A DNA stretch of 7,941 bases from CAYQEC01 sp964569015 (lineage in GTDB: Bacteria; Actinomycetota; Acidimicrobiia; Spongiisociales; UBA5794), in the NCBI GenBank assembly GCA_964569015.1, contig CAZMSN010000071.1, forward strand, positions 1-7,941. The letters are read 5' to 3'. Position 1 is the stretch's first letter; every line of letters starts with the position of its first letter. Below, one piece after another: positions 5,942-7,941 of this stretch. A model generated the notes under the pieces. It was not told the origin of the DNA. It saw only the letters and a program-made list of their open reading frames with translations, and ran no database searches. Position numbers and translations under genes: made by a program.

Positions 5942-7072
5942 ATGGCATCGATCACCGTGCCCGACTACGCGGGCGGTTCCCTGGTCAATCTGGTCGCCGA
6001 GCTCGAGCTGCGACTGAGCGGCGAAGCGGATTCGTCGCCGCTGCACGCCGAGCTGGCCCGCCTCGTCCCCGAGGCAGCCACCTACGTCCTCGTCCTGTTC
6101 GATGGCCTCGGCCTCCATCAGCTCGATCATCCGGCGGCTGCCCCGCTGCGGGCTTGCGTTGTAGGCCGTCTCGATGCCCCGTTCCCCACGACCACCACCG
6201 TCAGCCTGGCGTCGCTCGCAACCGGAATGGCCCCGCTCCGCCACGGGCTGCTCGGGTATCAGATGTGGCTGCCCGACGTCGGCAAGGTGGTGAACACGAT
6301 TCACTTCAAGACGCTGTGGGGCGACGATATCGGCTTCGAGCCGCGCCCGTTCCTGCCCTCGCCGAATCTGTGGGAACGCCTGTCCGGCCACGGCGTGGAA
6401 CCCATCACGATCCAGCCGGCCAACTTCCAGGGGAGCAACCTCAGCGAGGCCCTCTACCGAGGCTGCCGATTCGAGGGCATAACGACGATTGCCGAATGGG
6501 TTGACGCGACGGTTCAGCTCGCCGCCGTGCCGAAGCGGCTGATCCTCGCCTACCTTCCCCAGGTGGACTTCGCCGCCCACGTCCACGGCCAGGCTTCCTC
6601 CGGCTACGCCGCTGCCGTGCAGACCGTCACCACGGCCTGGGAACAGCTGTGTCGCCGCTTGCCGGACGGAGTCGTCGCGATAGGCACCGCAGATCACGGC
6701 CACATCGACTTCCCCCGGGAACGCCAGTTCCGCATCGCCAAGGCCGACCACGAGGACCGCGAGTTCTTTGGGGACGGCCGCGTGATGTTCGTTCGAGGTG
6801 ACGGCGCCCCGCTGGAAGCGAAGCTTCCCGCGACGTGGATACCGCTGCGGGACATGCGCCACTGGTGGGGGCCTGATCCGCCGCATCCGAGATTTGGAGA
6901 ACGCGCCCCGGACGGGGTGCTCGTCGCCGAGGACGACGCCTTGCTGCTCCACCGACACAGCGACGATCGCATGATCGGCGCTCATGGGGGCCTCACCGAC
7001 GCCGAGCGGCTGATACCGCTCATAGTGGCGCCGGGCGTCGCCGATGACACAGGATCGACACTATTCACCTAG
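5942..7072 (+). CDS. Alkaline phosphatase superfamily protein, type I phosphodiesterase/nucleotide pyrophosphatase-like
   Basis: Predicted two-metal phosphoryl hydrolase of 376 residues, acting on a phosphodiester or pyrophosphate substrate. The full ligand set is visible: Asp54 in VLVLFDGLGL, the nucleophile Thr within FPTTTTVSLASLATG (one of T83-T86), Asp209 and His213 in YLPQVDFAAHVHG, Asp251-His252 in TADHGHI, and His348 in IGAHGG. By family analogy Asp209, His213 and His348 hold one metal, and Asp54, the Thr, Asp251 and His252 the other. No signal peptide or membrane segment is present, so it is probably cytosolic, unlike many secreted nucleotide pyrophosphatases. No other in-frame start exists between the upstream kinase stop and this ATG; a GTG at 5957 would also lack a Shine-Dalgarno. 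Its stop codon overlaps the ribosome binding site of the next gene. The substrate is unknown; a nucleotide-type substrate is suggested only by family and the kinase upstream. Confidence 0.88.
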   Translation: MASITVPDYAGGSLVNLVAELELRLSGEADSSPLHAELARLVPEAATYVLVLFDGLGLHQLDHPAAAPLRACVVGRLDAPFPTTTTVSLASLATGMAPLRHGLLGYQMWLPDVGKVVNTIHFKTLWGDDIGFEPRPFLPSPNLWERLSGHGVEPITIQPANFQGSNLSEALYRGCRFEGITTIAEWVDATVQLAAVPKRLILAYLPQVDFAAHVHGQASSGYAAAVQTVTTAWEQLCRRLPDGVVAIGTADHGHIDFPRERQFRIAKADHEDREFFGDGRVMFVRGDGAPLEAKLPATWIPLRDMRHWWGPDPPHPRFGERAPDGVLVAEDDALLLHRHSDDRMIGAHGGLTDAERLIPLIVAPGVADDTGSTLFT

Positions 7073-7075
7073 GAG
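7071..7075 (+). promoter_or_regulatory. Ribosome binding site overlapping the upstream stop codon
   Basis: AGGAG (7071-7075) shares two bases with the TAG stop (7070-7072) of the phosphodiesterase gene and lies 10 nt before the lipoprotein ATG at 7086. It fixes the lipoprotein start at 7086 rather than the in-frame ACG/ATG-like position further upstream, and suggests translational coupling of the two genes. Confidence 0.6.
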
Positions 7076-7085
7076 ACGGCAGAGA

Positions 7086-7934
7086 ATGAGACGGCTCCTT
7101 CCGATCATCGCCACCGCCGCGCTGCTGGTCGCCGCCTGCACCGAAGGCTCCACCGACACGACCGCCGCCGCGCCGACAACTACCGCGGAAACCACCACGA
7201 CGGCACCGGTGGAGACGACAACGGCGGTGCCGCAGGAGACCACATCGACCACCACCGCCGAGACGACCACCACTGTCGGCGAACCGATCTACACGGTCGC
7301 GTCCGGGACGCCGCCGGCCGAACTCGACAGCTTCTCGGCCACGATGGACATGGACTTCGACCTCGGCGAGGTGACCATCGGGATGCAGAGTGACGGAGTG
7401 TGGACGTCCGACGGCTTCTCGTGCACCACCGCCGTGGACATGGCCGGGTTGGGTATCGAACAGCATGCCGTTGCGACGCCGTACCAGCTCTGGCTCGACA
7501 CCGGCTTCGGCTTCCAGGTGTCCTCCCTGCTCGACCCGGACGCGGTCGCAGTCATCGAGGCGTGCCCGACGTCGCCGCTCTTCTGGGAGGAGCTCGGGCT
7601 ACCCGAAGGCATCGAGGATCTCCCCTGGGAGGCGGACACCGTCAACGGAATACCGGCCCGCCGCATCGATCTCACCAGCGAGGTCGACGCCTTCGCGGGC
7701 GTGGGGCTCATCCCGGAGATGGAAGGGCTCACCTTCGACACCTTCACCGTGTGGGTCTCCGAAGACGGCAGCTACGCGCTCGCACTGGACGTGGCGGTGA
7801 CTGTCGACGAGGAAACGCTCGAGGAGTTGGGTGTCCCGGCGGAGTTCGAACTCGGCGACTCCGGGCAGATCGCCATGCGCTTCGAGCTGGCCGACGTCAA
7901 CGACCCCGACCTGGTGATCGATCTCCCGCAGTAG
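7086..7934 (+). CDS. Thr-rich-linker lipoprotein, LolA/LppX-like domain
   Basis: Predicted membrane-anchored lipoprotein of 282 residues. The signal peptide MRRLLPIIATAALLVAAC carries a good lipobox (V-A-A-C) with Cys18. Residues 19 to about 66 are a low-complexity linker dominated by Thr with Ala, Glu, Pro and Ser, typical of surface lipoproteins in this kind of actinobacterium and possibly O-glycosylated. The remaining 215 residues look like one beta-rich domain: strands such as SFSATMDMDFDLGEVTIGM, a DGVWTSDGFSCTT turn, then alternating strands to DVNDPDLVIDLPQ. The layout recalls the LolA/LppX/LprG fold, which carries lipids or glycolipids, but I see no diagnostic motif, so this is tentative. 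Cys113 and Cys160 are the only other cysteines and could pair. The domain is acidic overall. It sits 13 nt after the phosphodiesterase stop and is probably coexpressed with it. The gene is complete; the window ends 7 nt after its stop. Confidence 0.85.
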   Translation: MRRLLPIIATAALLVAACTEGSTDTTAAAPTTTAETTTTAPVETTTAVPQETTSTTTAETTTTVGEPIYTVASGTPPAELDSFSATMDMDFDLGEVTIGMQSDGVWTSDGFSCTTAVDMAGLGIEQHAVATPYQLWLDTGFGFQVSSLLDPDAVAVIEACPTSPLFWEELGLPEGIEDLPWEADTVNGIPARRIDLTSEVDAFAGVGLIPEMEGLTFDTFTVWVSEDGSYALALDVAVTVDEETLEELGVPAEFELGDSGQIAMRFELADVNDPDLVIDLPQ

Positions 7935-7941
7935 CCGGCAC

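Noticed and set aside
5804..6985. Antisense reading frame of about 393 codons opposite the kinase end and the phosphodiesterase
   Set aside because: It has no recognisable domain and lies opposite a protein with a complete catalytic motif set.
7152..7281. Thr-codon-rich tract in the 3' lipoprotein as a DNA repeat or mobile-element scar
   Set aside because: The ACC/ACG codon runs are explained by a Thr-rich lipoprotein linker and show no long exact repeat unit.

Overview
The window is GC-rich chromosomal DNA from what looks like an actinobacterium. The signs are strong G/C preference at third codon positions, two lipoproteins with Thr- or acid-rich low-complexity linkers (a style common in Acidimicrobiia and relatives), a secreted plant-type subtilase with a PA domain, and TANNNT-type -10 elements. 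This placement is an inference from style; there is no rRNA or marker gene to confirm it. I see no mobile element, tRNA, rRNA or CRISPR array.

Layout: a large secreted S8 subtilase (187-3243, +) has its own probable promoter and a leader of about 100 nt. It ends at a perfect 12-bp hairpin (3265-3291) that probably serves as a shared terminator, because the next two genes converge on it. These minus-strand genes are, in transcription order, a MidA/NDUFAF7-type SAM-dependent methyltransferase (5017-3953) and a small lipoprotein with a conserved GCPEPG-type C-terminal domain (3884-3324). A 190-bp divergent intergenic region (5018-5207) separates the methyltransferase from a plus-strand cluster: a uridine-kinase-like P-loop kinase (5208-5897), an alkaline-phosphatase-superfamily phosphodiesterase (5942-7072) and a Thr-rich lipoprotein with a LolA/LppX-like domain (7086-7934). 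The last two are probably translationally coupled, since the Shine-Dalgarno of the lipoprotein overlaps the stop codon of the phosphodiesterase.

Functionally, three products are exported (protease and two lipoproteins) and three are predicted cytosolic (methyltransferase, kinase, phosphodiesterase). Nothing ties all six into one pathway. The plus-strand kinase and phosphodiesterase may both act on nucleotide-like or phosphorylated small molecules, but no substrate can be read from the sequence. Coding density is high and there is no gene-free stretch above 300 bp.

I did not find a clear new multi-gene system. The most distinctive feature is a Trp-rich insertion in the subtilase (8 Trp in 18 residues), encoded by short tandemly related DNA and placed just before the PA domain. 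Next in interest are the uncharacterised lipoprotein domains, a probable leaderless start for the phosphodiesterase, and a 10-bp direct repeat abutting the methyltransferase ribosome binding site.
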